Source of the DNA: Ohessyouella blattaphilus
GTDB lineage: Bacteria; Bacillota; Clostridia; Lachnospirales; Lachnospiraceae
NCBI RefSeq assembly: GCF_024721265.1
Contig: NZ_JAMXOC010000015.1
Location: forward strand, 1 to 64,000
Reading direction: 5' to 3'
Length of the DNA stretch: 64,000 nucleotides
Under the pieces are notes generated by a model. That model searched no databases, was not told the DNA's origin, and saw only the letters and a list, made by a program, of their open reading frames with translations. Positions 34,884 to 44,958 of this stretch are shown piece by piece; the first letter of the stretch is position 1; each line of letters opens with the position of its first letter. A program made the position numbers and the translations under genes.

Positions 34884-36199
34884 TGTTAGATACATTCCGA
34901 AAAGCATTTACAATCAAAGACATACGTAAAAAGATTTTTTATACATTTTTGATGTTAATTGTAATAAGGATTGGCTCTGAATTACCTACACCTGGTGTAA
35001 ACCGGGAATTTATTAAGAACTTTTTTGCAACCGCAACCGGTGACTCATTTAACTTCTTTAATGCGTTCACCGGTGGTTCCTTTGAACAAATGGCGGTATT
35101 TGCTTTAAGTATTACTCCATACATTACTTCTTCCATCATTATGCAGCTCTTAACAATTGCGATTCCTAAATTAGAGGAAATGCAAAAAGACGGCGAAGAT
35201 GGTAGAAAGAAAATTCAAAAGATGACTCGCTATTTAACAGCAATTTTAGCTTTAGTGGAATCTTCAGCTATGGCAATCGGGTTTGGCCGTCAAGGACTCT
35301 TGGTGGACTACAACTTCGTAAATGCCGCAATTGTTGTTTTGACTTTAACAGCCGGTTCTACCTTCCTGATGTGGGTAGGTGAGAGAATTACGGAAAAGGG
35401 CGTAGGAAATGGTATTTCCATCGTCTTGATGATCAACATTCTTTCACGTATTCCTAACGACATGGTTAAGTTGTTTGAACAGTTTGTTAAGGGAAAGAGT
35501 ATTGCTAAAGGTGGCCTAGCGGCTCTAATCATTATTGCAATAATCGTGGCCTTAGTTCTTTTTGTGGTCCTATTGCAAGGTGGTGAGCGCAAGATTGCCG
35601 TGCAGTATTCTCAGAAAGTAGTAGGTAGAAAGACCTACGGTGGACAATCTTCAAGCATTCCGATGAAGGTTAATACCGCTGGTGTGGTACCGATTATTTT
35701 CGCATCATCGCTGATGCAGTTCCCGATTATCATCGCTTCTTTCCTTGGAAAAGGTGAGGGTAAAGGAATTGGTAGCGAGATCTTAAAAGGCCTTAATCAA
35801 GGAAATTGGCTTGTTCCAGAGACGCTTAAGTACTCTTGGGGATTGTTAGTATATATCGCTTTGACAATTTTATTCGCATATTTCTACACTTCGATTACCT
35901 TTAATCCGTTAGAGATTGCTAATAACATGAAGAAAAGCGGTGGCTTTATCCCGGGTATTCGTCCAGGAAAGCCGACGGTAGATTATCTATCACACATCTT
36001 GCACTACATGGTATTTATCGGTGCTTGTGGTTTGGTAATTATCCAGGTGGTCCCAATTTTCTTTAACGGTGTGTTCGGTGCTAGCGTATCTTTTGCCGGT
36101 ACTTCGCTCATCATTATCGTCAGCGTTATCTTAGAGACGATTAAGCAGATTGAAGCCCAGATGCTTGTGCGAAACTATAAAGGTTTTTTGAATAACTAG
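34883..36199 (+). CDS. secY: protein translocase subunit SecY
   Basis: The 438-residue membrane protein has ten predicted helices and the SecY motifs IRIGSELPTPGVN, FALSITPYITSSIIMQLL (plug and helix 2) and EKGVGNGISIVLMINI. It forms the Sec channel with SecE and SecG. It starts inside the rplO stop codon. Confidence 0.97.
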   Translation: MLDTFRKAFTIKDIRKKIFYTFLMLIVIRIGSELPTPGVNREFIKNFFATATGDSFNFFNAFTGGSFEQMAVFALSITPYITSSIIMQLLTIAIPKLEEMQKDGEDGRKKIQKMTRYLTAILALVESSAMAIGFGRQGLLVDYNFVNAAIVVLTLTAGSTFLMWVGERITEKGVGNGISIVLMINILSRIPNDMVKLFEQFVKGKSIAKGGLAALIIIAIIVALVLFVVLLQGGERKIAVQYSQKVVGRKTYGGQSSSIPMKVNTAGVVPIIFASSLMQFPIIIASFLGKGEGKGIGSEILKGLNQGNWLVPETLKYSWGLLVYIALTILFAYFYTSITFNPLEIANNMKKSGGFIPGIRPGKPTVDYLSHILHYMVFIGACGLVIIQVVPIFFNGVFGASVSFAGTSLIIIVSVILETIKQIEAQMLVRNYKGFLNN

Positions 36200-36201
36200 G
36201 A

Positions 36202-36237
36202 ATTTTGACTCGCAGTGTTTTTGCTGCGGGTTAAAAT
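36202..36237 (+). other. secY-adk intergenic hairpin
   Basis: ATTTTGACTCGCAG pairs with CTGCGGGTTAAAAT (14 pairs including two G-T) around a T-rich loop. No T tract follows, so it is more likely an mRNA processing or translational hairpin than a terminator. Confidence 0.55.
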
Positions 36238-36255
36238 GCTATAAGGAGAAATCAG

Positions 36256-36900
36256 ATGAGAATAATTATGTTGGGTGCTCCTGGTGCCGGAAAAGGTACC
36301 CAGGCGAAAAAGATTGCGGAAAAGTATCATATTCCTCATATCTCAACAGGAGATATTTTTAGAGCAAACATTAAAGAGGGTACAGAGCTAGGAGCAAAGG
36401 CTAAGACCTTTATGGATCAGGGGCTTCTTGTTCCTGATGAATTAGTAGTTGAACTTGTTGTGGATAGACTGCGCCAGGATGACGCGAAGGAAGGTTACGT
36501 TCTTGATGGCTTCCCACGGACGATTCCTCAAGCAGAAGCATTAACCGCGGCTTTAAATGCCATCGGTGAAAAGATTGATTATGCTATTGATGTGGACGTG
36601 CCTGATGAGAATATCGTACGCCGTATGGGTGGCAGAAGAGCTTGTGTTGGCTGTGGTGCTACGTACCATCTAGAGTACAATCCGCCGAAGGTGGAAGGCA
36701 TCTGCGACACCTGCGGAAAAGAGTTAATCTTACGGGATGATGATAAGCCAGAGACAGTAGCCAGGCGTTTGAGCGTTTATCATGAGCAAACACAACCACT
36801 AATTGAATATTATACGAAGGCGGGAGTTCTTAAAACCGTTGACGGAACTATTGACATCGACGATGTATTTGCAAACATCATCAGTATTTTAGGAGCATAG
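36256..36900 (+). CDS. adk: adenylate kinase, zinc type
   Basis: The 214-residue kinase converts ATP and AMP to two ADP. Visible motifs are the P-loop [26 protein letters not shown] and the LID zinc site [10 protein letters not shown]...CDTCG with four cysteines, as in Gram-positive enzymes. The secY-adk-map-infA order is standard. AAGGAG precedes the ATG. Confidence 0.97.
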   Translation: MRIIMLGAPGAGKGTQAKKIAEKYHIPHISTGDIFRANIKEGTELGAKAKTFMDQGLLVPDELVVELVVDRLRQDDAKEGYVLDGFPRTIPQAEALTAALNAIGEKIDYAIDVDVPDENIVRRMGGRRACVGCGATYHLEYNPPKVEGICDTCGKELILRDDDKPETVARRLSVYHEQTQPLIEYYTKAGVLKTVDGTIDIDDVFANIISILGA

Positions 36901-36901
36901 A

Positions 36902-37669
36902 ATGGCGGTTACGATAAAGTCGCCTCGCGAGATAGAGCTTATGCGCGAGGCGGGAATTATACTTGAAAAAGTGCATAATGAGCTAGCAAAGGCGTTAAAG
37001 CCAGGGATGAGTACTCTCGATATTGATAAGCTAGGCGAAGAACTAATCAGAAGCTATGGCTGTATCCCGTCATTTTTAGACTATAACGGTTATCCGGCCT
37101 CTATCTGCGTTTCTGTAAACGAAGAAGTGGTTCATGGGATTCCCAGTGCGGATAGAATTATCCAAGACGGCGATATCGTTAGTCTGGATGCCGGGGTTAT
37201 TCATCATGGCTATCACTCTGACGCTGCTAGAACTCACGGAGTAGGTGAAATTTCAGCGGCAGATCGCCAACTGATAGAAGTGACTCGTCAATCTTTCTTT
37301 GAAGGCATCAAGTATGCGAAAGAAGGCAATCATCTTTTTGATATCAGCAAGGCGATCGGCAATTATGCGGAGAGTTTTGGCTACGGCGTGGTAAAAGATC
37401 TTGTCGGTCACGGAATTGGGACGAAGTTACATGAGTCACCAGAGATTCCTAACTACGAAGTTCCACGACGAGGACTCGCTTTAAAGGCGGGGATGACCCT
37501 AGCGATTGAACCGATGATTAACGCCGGTACTTGGGAAGTGGAGTGGCTTGACGATGACTGGACGGTTATCTCAAGAGATTCTTCCAAATCGGCCCATTAT
37601 GAAAATACAGTATTAATCACCAAAGGTGAACCAGAATTACTGACATGTACAAATACGAAGGAGAAATAA
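36902..37669 (+). CDS. map: methionine aminopeptidase, type I
   Basis: The 255-residue metalloprotease removes N-terminal methionine. Metal ligands are visible in [48 protein letters not shown] and the final [16 protein letters not shown]. It begins two bases after the adk stop and ends two bases before infA. Confidence 0.97.
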   Translation: MAVTIKSPREIELMREAGIILEKVHNELAKALKPGMSTLDIDKLGEELIRSYGCIPSFLDYNGYPASICVSVNEEVVHGIPSADRIIQDGDIVSLDAGVIHHGYHSDAARTHGVGEISAADRQLIEVTRQSFFEGIKYAKEGNHLFDISKAIGNYAESFGYGVVKDLVGHGIGTKLHESPEIPNYEVPRRGLALKAGMTLAIEPMINAGTWEVEWLDDDWTVISRDSSKSAHYENTVLITKGEPELLTCTNTKEK

Positions 37670-37670
37670 G

Positions 37671-37889
37671 ATGTCTAAAGACGATGTAATTGAAATTGAA
37701 GGAATAGTAGTAGAAAAATTACCGAACGCCATGTTCCAGGTAGAACTGGAGAATGGACATCAAGTGCTTGCTCATATCAGTGGCAAGCTACGTATGAATT
37801 TTATTAAGATTTTACCAGGAGATAAAGTTACCTTAGAACTCTCTCCATACGATCTCTCAAAAGGCAGAATTATTTGGCGAGATAAATAG
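37671..37889 (+). CDS. infA: translation initiation factor IF-1
   Basis: The 72-residue OB-fold protein ([24 protein letters not shown] by motif, then [22 protein letters not shown]) is full-length IF-1. It starts right after map with AAGGAG inside the map end. Confidence 0.97.
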   Translation: MSKDDVIEIEGIVVEKLPNAMFQVELENGHQVLAHISGKLRMNFIKILPGDKVTLELSPYDLSKGRIIWRDK

Positions 37890-37899
37890 AGAAAAAGGA

Positions 37900-37928
37900 T
37901 TGACTTCCATAGCCGTTTGCCTTATAAT
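37900..37928 (+). promoter_or_regulatory. internal promoter before rpmJ
   Basis: TTGACT at 37900-37905 and TATAAT at 37923-37928 are 17 bases apart, the best-matching promoter in the ribosomal region. It would give rpmJ, rpsM, rpsK, rpsD, rpoA and rplQ their own transcript with a leader of about 85 bases. Confidence 0.85.
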
Positions 37929-38018
37929 AGATAAGCGTGTTTCTGTCTAATTATAGGTGTGTAATGACGGAAAAGCGTGAGAAATAAAGGCATTGCAATG
38001 GATGAAAGGAGGATCACC

Positions 38019-38132
38019 ATGAAGGTTAGATCATCAGTAAAACCAATTTGCGAAAAATGCAAAGTTATCAGAAGAAAAGGTAGCGTTCGCATTATTTGTG
38101 AAAATCCAAAGCATAAGCAAAGACAGGGTTAG
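38019..38132 (+). CDS. rpmJ: 50S ribosomal protein L36
   Basis: This 37-residue gene reads [18 protein letters not shown] then [14 protein letters not shown]. It has the C-x2-C-x12-C-x4-H zinc ligands of the zinc form. AAAGGAGG lies upstream of ATG 38019. It is too short for most length cut-offs. Confidence 0.97.
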   Translation: MKVRSSVKPICEKCKVIRRKGSVRIICENPKHKQRQG

Positions 38133-38549
38133 AGCACTTAATGAGAACAAGCGCTAGGCGCGCAGTTCGAATTTAGTGAATCGAACTTCCTTATAAGAGG
38201 AACTTTGCAATATGCAACCAATTTAGGCGGCTGATATGACTGTGAAGGATGAGGCACCAGCTTTATAATGAAACACCGTGTTCACTAAACTCGAGAGAAC
38301 CTCGTTAAGTGACCAGGTGTGTTTTCACACTAAGCTCGGGTAAAACCTCGCTAAGTGTTCACAGCATATTTAATATACAAGGACACTGGAGCATTAGATG
38401 GCCTCGTATATTGCTTACAATACCGACCGGTCATTAACTGCTAAGCAGTGGTCGGAAAGGGCATGAATACCGACATGCCTGGGTAGGGAAAAATACTTAC
38501 CCCAATTTGAGACAATATCAATTAGAACAAAGAAAGTGGAGGAAATCAC
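38133..38549 (+). other. 417-base structured gap between rpmJ and rpsM
   Basis: No gene is seen. Beyond the repeats, successive helices occur: AATATAC (38372-38378) with GTATATT (38406-38412), CCGACC (38423-38428) with GGTCGG (38450-38455) enclosing ACTGC-TAA-GCAGT, GGCATG (38460-38465) with CATGCC (38474-38479), and GGGTA (38481-38485) with TACCC (38498-38502). The density of perfect local stems suggests a folded leader for rpsM or an unrecognised RNA. The rpsM site is GTGGAGG. Confidence 0.55.
38136..38350. repeat. three more copies of the covarying palindrome, two of them inverted
   Basis: Copy 3 (38136-38180, plus orientation) has arms CACTTAATGAGAAC and GTTCGAATTTAGTG. Copies at about 38279-38307 and 38322-38350 are in the opposite orientation and read CACTTAACGAGG and CACTTAGCGAGG on the minus strand. 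All share the same mismatch pattern as the two copies after rpsJ. The tract after copy 3 repeats, for 22 bases, the tract after copy 2. Confidence 0.7.
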
Positions 38550-38918
38550 ATGGCTCGTATAGCAGGTGTCGACTTACCAAGAGACAAACGTGTAGAAATC
38601 GGACTTACATACATCTACGGAATTGGTAGAGCAAGTGCAACTCGTATTCTACAAGAAGCAGGAGTAGATCCAGACATTCGTTGTCGCGATCTTACAACTG
38701 ACGATGAAAAGAAAATTAGTAAAGTAATTGACGAAACGCAACAGGTTGAAGGTGATTTACGTCGTGAAATCGCTCTTAACATCAAGCGTCTTCAAGAAAT
38801 TGGATGTTACAGAGGTATCCGTCACAGAAGAGGTCTTCCAGTTCGTGGTCAAAAGACTAAGACAAATGCAAGAACTCGTAAAGGACCGAAGAGAACAGTA
38901 GCCAATAAGAAAAAGTAG
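38550..38918 (+). CDS. rpsM: 30S ribosomal protein S13
   Basis: The 122-residue S13 ([26 protein letters not shown] by motif, C-terminal [20 protein letters not shown]) is full length and contacts the P-site tRNA. GGAGG precedes the ATG. A left-half copy of the ribosomal-gene repeat follows its stop codon at about 38918-38933. Confidence 0.97.
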   Translation: MARIAGVDLPRDKRVEIGLTYIYGIGRASATRILQEAGVDPDIRCRDLTTDDEKKISKVIDETQQVEGDLRREIALNIKRLQEIGCYRGIRHRRGLPVRGQKTKTNARTRKGPKRTVANKKK

Positions 38919-38995
38919 AGCACTTAGCGAACGCAAGCGAACTACATTATTAGAAATCGAAACATAGAGAAGAAAATAGAAAGTAGGTTAGTTTA

Positions 38996-39394
38996 ATGGC
39001 AGCAAAAAAAGTTACGAAAAAAGTGACAAAAAAACGTGTCAAGAAAAACGTTGAACGCGGACAGGCTCATATCCAATCATCTTTTAACAACACTATCGTT
39101 ACGTTAACAGATGCGCAAGGAAATGCTCTTTCATGGGCAAGTGCCGGTGGTCTGGGATTTAGAGGTTCAAAGAAATCTACTCCTTATGCAGCTCAGATGG
39201 CAGCTGAAACAGCAGCTAAAGCAGCATTAGTACATGGTTTGAAATCAGTAGACGTTATGGTTAAGGGACCAGGTTCAGGGAGAGAAGCAGCGATTCGTGC
39301 GCTTTCAGCAAACGGCATCGATGTAACAAGCATCAAGGACGTTACACCTGTACCACACAATGGTTGTCGCCCACCGAAACGTCGTAGAGTCTAA
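38996..39394 (+). CDS. rpsK: 30S ribosomal protein S11
   Basis: The 132-residue S11 has a lysine-rich N-terminus followed by the core [20 protein letters not shown] and the conserved ending [16 protein letters not shown]. It is part of the platform near the E site. Confidence 0.97.
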   Translation: MAAKKVTKKVTKKRVKKNVERGQAHIQSSFNNTIVTLTDAQGNALSWASAGGLGFRGSKKSTPYAAQMAAETAAKAALVHGLKSVDVMVKGPGSGREAAIRALSANGIDVTSIKDVTPVPHNGCRPPKRRRV

Positions 39395-39455
39395 TTTCAT
39401 TATTAGGAAATTAATACGACTTCAATCTGATTTTAAAATATAGGAGGAAAACTTA

Positions 39456-40049
39456 ATGGCAGTGAACAGAGTTCCGGTTCTTAAAAGATGTAGATCCTTA
39501 GGTATGGATCCAATCTACTTAGGAATTGATAAAAAATCTAACAGACAGTTAAAAAGAGCTAATAGAAAAATGAGCGAATACGGTCTTCAACTTCGCGAAA
39601 AGCAAAAAGCTAAATTTATCTATGGCGTTTTAGAAAAACCATTCAGAAACTACTACAAAAAAGCTAAGCGTATGAATGGTATGACAGGTGAGAACTTAAT
39701 GCAACTTCTCGAAACCCGTCTTGATAACGTAATTTTCCGTATGGGTCTTGCTCGTACTCGTCGTGAAGCTAGACAGATCGTCGATCACAAGCACGTAACG
39801 ATTAACGGTAAAGTTACGAACATCCCTTCTTACCTAGTAAGTGTTGGTGATGTAATCGAAATCAACGAAAAACACAAAGGATCGCCAAGATATGCGGCAA
39901 TCACTGAAGTGACAGGTGGACGTCTTGTACCTGAGTGGTTAGACGTAGACCAAGAAGGTTTAAAAGGAACGATTAAAGAATTTCCAGCTAGAGATGCAAT
40001 CGATGTGCCTGTAGATGAGATGTTAATCGTCGAGTTATACTCTAAATAA
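39456..40049 (+). CDS. rpsD: 30S ribosomal protein S4, zinc-free form
   Basis: The 197-residue S4 starts MAVNRVPVLKRCRSLGMD. It lacks the four-cysteine zinc knuckle, having one cysteine there, so it is the zinc-independent form. The S4 RNA-binding domain is LETRLDNVIFRMGLARTRREARQ by motif. It is a primary 16S binder and often an autoregulator. AGGAGG lies upstream. Confidence 0.96.
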   Translation: MAVNRVPVLKRCRSLGMDPIYLGIDKKSNRQLKRANRKMSEYGLQLREKQKAKFIYGVLEKPFRNYYKKAKRMNGMTGENLMQLLETRLDNVIFRMGLARTRREARQIVDHKHVTINGKVTNIPSYLVSVGDVIEINEKHKGSPRYAAITEVTGGRLVPEWLDVDQEGLKGTIKEFPARDAIDVPVDEMLIVELYSK

Positions 40050-40076
40050 TCCGAAACCCCACAGGAGGTGGCTTTA

Positions 40077-41039
40077 GTGTTTGATTTTAATAAACCAAAT
40101 ATAGAAATTGCAGAAATTTCTGAAGACAAAAAATATGGAAGATTTGTTGTTGAGCCTCTTGAGAGAGGTTACGGAACAACACTGGGAAATTCTCTTCGTA
40201 GAATTATGCTATCATCCTTGCCAGGTTCGGCAATCAGTCAGGTTAAAATCGATGGCGTTTTACACGAATTCAGTTCGATTCCAGGCGTTAAGGAAGATGT
40301 TACGGAAATCGTAATGAACTTAAAGTCTTTAGCAATTAAGAACACATCTGAGTCAGATGAGCCTAAGATTGCTTACATCGAATATGAGGGTGAAGGTGTG
40401 GTTACGGGCGCTGATATCCAGGTGGATTCAGACATCGAGATTATGAATCCCGAGACCGTAATTGCTACGTTAAGTGGCGGTGCCGACACAAAGCTTTACA
40501 TGGAATTGACCATCACAGGTGGTAGAGGATATGTGAGTGCCGACAAGAACAAAAACGATGAACTACCGATCGCGGTGATCCCAATTGATTCTATTTACAC
40601 ACCGGTAGAACGTGTGAATTTAGCAGTTGAGAACACTCGTGTTGGTCAGATTACTGACTTTGATAAACTTACTCTAGATGTATACACCAACGGTACTTTA
40701 GAAGCAGACGAAGCGGTTAGCTTAGCTGCAAAAGTATTAAGTGAACATCTACGTCTCTTTGTTGATCTTTCGGAAGTGGCTCAGTCTGCGGAAGTAATGA
40801 TTGAAAAAGAAGATGATGAGAAAGAAAAAGTACTGGAAATGAGCATTGATGAGCTTGAATTATCCGTACGTTCTTACAACTGCTTAAAGAGAGCAGGCAT
40901 CAATACTGTAGAAGAGTTAACCAACAGAACTTCTGAAGATATGATGAAAGTAAGAAACTTAGGACGTAAGTCCCTAGAAGAAGTGTTAGCAAAGCTCGAC
41001 GAACTTGGATTAAGCCTTAACAAGGACGGCGACGCGTAA
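40077..41039 (+). CDS. rpoA: DNA-directed RNA polymerase subunit alpha
   Basis: The 320-residue alpha subunit has the dimerisation domain ([23 protein letters not shown] by motif) and the C-terminal domain ([37 protein letters not shown]) joined by an acidic linker. GTG at 40077 has AGGAGG eight bases upstream; a start nine bases earlier lies within that site. Confidence 0.97.
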   Translation: MFDFNKPNIEIAEISEDKKYGRFVVEPLERGYGTTLGNSLRRIMLSSLPGSAISQVKIDGVLHEFSSIPGVKEDVTEIVMNLKSLAIKNTSESDEPKIAYIEYEGEGVVTGADIQVDSDIEIMNPETVIATLSGGADTKLYMELTITGGRGYVSADKNKNDELPIAVIPIDSIYTPVERVNLAVENTRVGQITDFDKLTLDVYTNGTLEADEAVSLAAKVLSEHLRLFVDLSEVAQSAEVMIEKEDDEKEKVLEMSIDELELSVRSYNCLKRAGINTVEELTNRTSEDMMKVRNLGRKSLEEVLAKLDELGLSLNKDGDA

Positions 41040-41056
41040 ATAAAATGAGCCTCCAG

Positions 41057-41125
41057 TAAGCCCGAAGATGCATGGAGACGCACCTTTTCATGGTAAGCCC
41101 GAAGAGCGCAGAAAGGGTGTTTAAG
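41057..41125 (+). repeat. short direct repeat between rpoA and rplQ
   Basis: GTAAGCCCGAAGA occurs near 41057 and again near 41093. The second copy lies in the loop of a hairpin CACCTTTTC/GAAAGGGTG. The tract is otherwise non-coding and precedes the rplQ start. Confidence 0.5.
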
Positions 41126-41139
41126 AAAGGATAAGAATA

Positions 41140-41676
41140 ATGGCAAAATACAGAAAACTTGGCAGAACTTCTAGCCAAAGAAAAGCTTTATTAAGAAATC
41201 AAGTAACCGCTTTATTAAATCATGGTAAGATTAAGACTACTGACGCCAAAGCAAAAGAGATTAGAAAAACAGCTGAAAAGTTGATTGCTATGGCAGTTAA
41301 GGAAAAAGATAACTATGAAGAAGCTACTATCAAAGTGAAAGTAGCAAGAAAAGATAAAGACGGAAAACGCGTAAAAGAAGTTGTAGATGGCAAGAAAGTA
41401 ACCGTTTATGACGAAGTTGAAAAGACCATTAAGAAAGACAAGCCAAGCAGATTGCATGCTCGTCGTCAAATGCTTAAGGTTCTTTACCCAGTAAAAGATG
41501 TGCCAACAGCTCAAGCTGGACGCAAGAAAAATACAAAAGAAATAGATTTAGTAGCAAAGCTTTTTGATGAGGTTGCTCCTAAATACGAAAACAGAAATGG
41601 CGGTTACACCAGAATCGTTAAGATTGGTCAACGTAAAGGTGATGCAGCTATGGAAGTACTAATTGAACTAGTATAA
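41140..41676 (+). CDS. rplQ: 50S ribosomal protein L17 with a long internal insertion
   Basis: The 178-residue protein has the normal L17 N-terminus (YRKLGRTSSQRKALLRNQVTALL) and C-terminus (LVAKLFDEVAPKYENRNGGYTRI). About 60 extra residues sit between them, roughly positions 55-110, rich in Lys, Asp and Val (VARKDKDGKRVKEVVDGKK). Ordinary L17 has about 115-130 residues. The insertion is in frame and uninterrupted, so this is a lineage variant, not a frameshift. It closes the ribosomal operon. Confidence 0.95.
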   Translation: MAKYRKLGRTSSQRKALLRNQVTALLNHGKIKTTDAKAKEIRKTAEKLIAMAVKEKDNYEEATIKVKVARKDKDGKRVKEVVDGKKVTVYDEVEKTIKKDKPSRLHARRQMLKVLYPVKDVPTAQAGRKKNTKEIDLVAKLFDEVAPKYENRNGGYTRIVKIGQRKGDAAMEVLIELV

Positions 41677-41687
41677 TTAATTGGTTG

Positions 41688-41745
41688 GGGAGGTCGTTTT
41701 TTTAGAAAAACGACCTCCTCAATTGAAAAAAGTGTGTCCCCAGTG
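41688..41745 (+). repeat. hairpin block left of the VOC-DUF1015 gene pair
   Basis: GGAGGTCGTTTTT pairs with AAAAACGACCTCC around TTAG, followed by AAAAAAGTGTGTCCCC (41730-41741 and on). The same two elements occur in reverse order and orientation at 43461-43511. Neither hairpin is followed by a T tract. Confidence 0.6.
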
Positions 41746-41781
41746 GGCATATTTTTTTTACAATCTTAGGAGATGGTGTTT

Positions 41782-42162
41782 ATGAAACTAAGTAAAATTC
41801 ATCATCTGGCGATTATTGTCTCTGATTATGAGAAGTCGAAGGACTTTTACGTAAACAAGCTAGGCTTAGAGATTATTAGGGAGAACTACCGCCAGGAGCG
41901 CGGAGACTATAAACTTGATTTACAGTTAGACGGTTGTGAGCTGGAAATCTTTTCGGGAAAGGGGAATCCGAAGCGACCAAGCTATCCAGAAGCCTATGGG
42001 CTAAGGCATCTAGCGTTTGCTGTAACCAATATTGAAGGGGTAATTACAGAATTAAAGGCAATGGGAATTGAGACAGAAGATGTGCGCACGGATGAAATCA
42101 CAGGCAAGAAGATGACCTTTTTCTTTGACCCTGATGGTTTGCCCTTAGAACTGCACGAATAG
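41782..42162 (+). CDS. VOC-family (glyoxalase/bleomycin resistance) protein, YaeR-like
   Basis: The 126-residue protein has paired beta-alpha-beta modules of the VOC fold: IHHLAIIVSDYEKSKDFYVNKLG, LRHLAFAVTNIEGVITEL and FFFDPDGLPLELHE. Metal ligands His near the N-terminus and Glu near the C-terminus are present. The close family (YaeR, SMU.1112c) has no firm substrate. ATG 41782 has AGGAGA at proper spacing; the ATG at 41773 overlaps it. Confidence 0.85.
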   Translation: MKLSKIHHLAIIVSDYEKSKDFYVNKLGLEIIRENYRQERGDYKLDLQLDGCELEIFSGKGNPKRPSYPEAYGLRHLAFAVTNIEGVITELKAMGIETEDVRTDEITGKKMTFFFDPDGLPLELHE

Positions 42163-42182
42163 CAAAGAGGAGGAATGAAGAG

Positions 42183-43427
42183 ATGGCAGAAATTAGACCT
42201 TTTAAGGCAATACGTCCCCAGGTAGAACATGTAGCAGAAATGGCGGCCTTGCCCTACGACGTATATACCCGTCAGGAGGCGAAGAAAGCGGTGGCTGGAA
42301 GGCCTCTATCCTTTCTCAATATCGATCGCCCAGAGACCGCTTTTTCGGCGGATGCGGATATGTACGCACCGGAAGTATATGAGTCAGGTGCCGATTATTT
42401 AAAGAAGCTACAAAAAGAAGGTTATTATCAGAGTGAAGAATCACCAGCTTATTATTTGTACGAACTAACGATGAAAGGGCGAAGCCAGACGGGGCTTGTG
42501 GCCTGTTCAGCGATCAGTGATTACGAAAACGATATTATTAAAAAGCACGAAAATACTCTAAAAGCCAAAGAAGAAGATCGCATTCGTCATATTACTGCTT
42601 TAGGCGCTCAGACTGGTCCGATTTTCTTAGCTTATAAGGGTGTAGAGGCGATGAAAGGACTACAAGAAGAGATTAAGCAAACGCAGACACCTCTTTATGA
42701 ATTTAGCGATGCTGATGAGGTTAGACAGCGCATATGGCTCATAGACGAACCAGAGACGGTTGCCAAGATAACCTCAATCTTTGAGGAAATTCCGGCCACG
42801 TATATTGCTGATGGACATCACCGAGCAGCTAGTGCCGTTGCTGTTGGTAAGAAGCTTAGAGAAGAGAATCCGGAGCATACAGGAAAAGAAGAATACAATT
42901 ATTTCTTAAGCGTATTATTCGCTGCCGATGAACTGGAAATCATGGATTATAACCGGGTGATTAAGCGAAGTGTCGGTCTTACCGAAGACGAAACAATGGC
43001 AAAACTATTAGAGAAGTTTACCCTCCTTAAAAGTGCCAGCGCACCTTTAAAGCCAGAGAAGAAAGGCCAAGTGGCGCTCTTTATTGGTGAGGAGTGGTAT
43101 TTGTTAGAAGAAAAGAGCGACTATGTGCTATCAGGTCCGGTAGATGGTATGGATGTATCTTATCTACAGCGGGAAGTACTCGGCCCCATCTTTGGGATTG
43201 AAGATCCAAAAACTGATAAAAACATCAGCTTTGTCGGCGGTATCAAAGGCCTTAAGGAATTAGAAAAGCAAGTTAAAGAAGGGGCACTCTGTGCTTTTGG
43301 CATGTATCCTACTTCGATGACGGAGCTCCTAGCAGTGGCAGATGGCGGACTATTAATGCCGCCAAAGTCAACCTGGTTTGAACCGAAGCTTCTAAGTGGA
43401 ATCTTCATCCACTCACTAACAGACTAA
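42183..43427 (+). CDS. DUF1015-family protein
   Basis: The 414-residue protein matches DUF1015: AEIRPFKAIRP at the N-terminus, LPYDVYTRQEA, SFLNIDRPE, the central YIADGHHRAASA motif with His residues, and FGMYPTSMTELLAVADGGLLMPPKSTWFEPKL at the end by motif. DUF1015 genes often sit near serine and one-carbon genes, and DGHHR suggests a catalytic or nucleotide-binding role. Function is unknown. AGAGGAGG lies upstream. Confidence 0.9.
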   Translation: MAEIRPFKAIRPQVEHVAEMAALPYDVYTRQEAKKAVAGRPLSFLNIDRPETAFSADADMYAPEVYESGADYLKKLQKEGYYQSEESPAYYLYELTMKGRSQTGLVACSAISDYENDIIKKHENTLKAKEEDRIRHITALGAQTGPIFLAYKGVEAMKGLQEEIKQTQTPLYEFSDADEVRQRIWLIDEPETVAKITSIFEEIPATYIADGHHRAASAVAVGKKLREENPEHTGKEEYNYFLSVLFAADELEIMDYNRVIKRSVGLTEDETMAKLLEKFTLLKSASAPLKPEKKGQVALFIGEEWYLLEEKSDYVLSGPVDGMDVSYLQREVLGPIFGIEDPKTDKNISFVGGIKGLKELEKQVKEGALCAFGMYPTSMTELLAVADGGLLMPPKSTWFEPKLLSGIFIHSLTD

Positions 43428-43429
43428 AT

Positions 43430-43474
43430 GAGAAAAAAGTGTGCCACCTTTCATAGGGGACACACTTTTTTCTC
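43430..43474. terminator. terminator after the DUF1015 gene
   Basis: GAGAAAAAAGTGTG pairs with CACACTTTTTTCTC (14 pairs) around an imperfect GC part. The T6 on the right serves the plus strand, and the symmetric A6 could serve enolase on the minus strand. Confidence 0.75.
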
Positions 43475-43511
43475 GTTTGGGAGGTCGTTTTCTTGCGAAA
43501 AACGACCTCCC
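43461..43511 (-). repeat. hairpin block right of the VOC-DUF1015 gene pair
   Basis: GGGGACACACTTTTTT is the exact reverse complement of the 16-base element near 41730. GGGAGGTCGTTTT/AAAACGACCTCCC (43479-43511) repeats the hairpin at 41688. Together the two blocks frame the gene pair as long inverted flanks. Confidence 0.6.
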
Positions 43512-43518
43512 CATCAGA

Positions 43519-44802
<1,284 letters not shown>

Positions 44803-44884
44803 TTATATAAAGATTTTGATTTTGATTCTCAATTAGTTCCTTGCTTATATCATAGACCGTTTCCTTTAGTTTTACAAGTTAAAA

Positions 44885-44932
44885 AAGTCTAAAAATAATA
44901 GAGACTATCTTAAGTTCATAAATAGTCTCTAT
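44885..44932 (-). terminator. terminator of the cell wall hydrolase gene
   Basis: On the minus strand ATAGAGACTAT pairs with ATAGTCTCTAT (11 pairs), followed by TATTTTTAGAC and a further T6 run. It lies 26 bases past the stop. Confidence 0.75.
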
Positions 44933-44958
44933 CGCTTTTGATTTTACAGTATTTACTT

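Noticed and set aside
41688-41718. Ordinary terminator after rplQ
   Set aside because: The hairpin has its T run inside the left arm and none after the stem, and an equivalent hairpin recurs at 43479; kept as a repeat instead.
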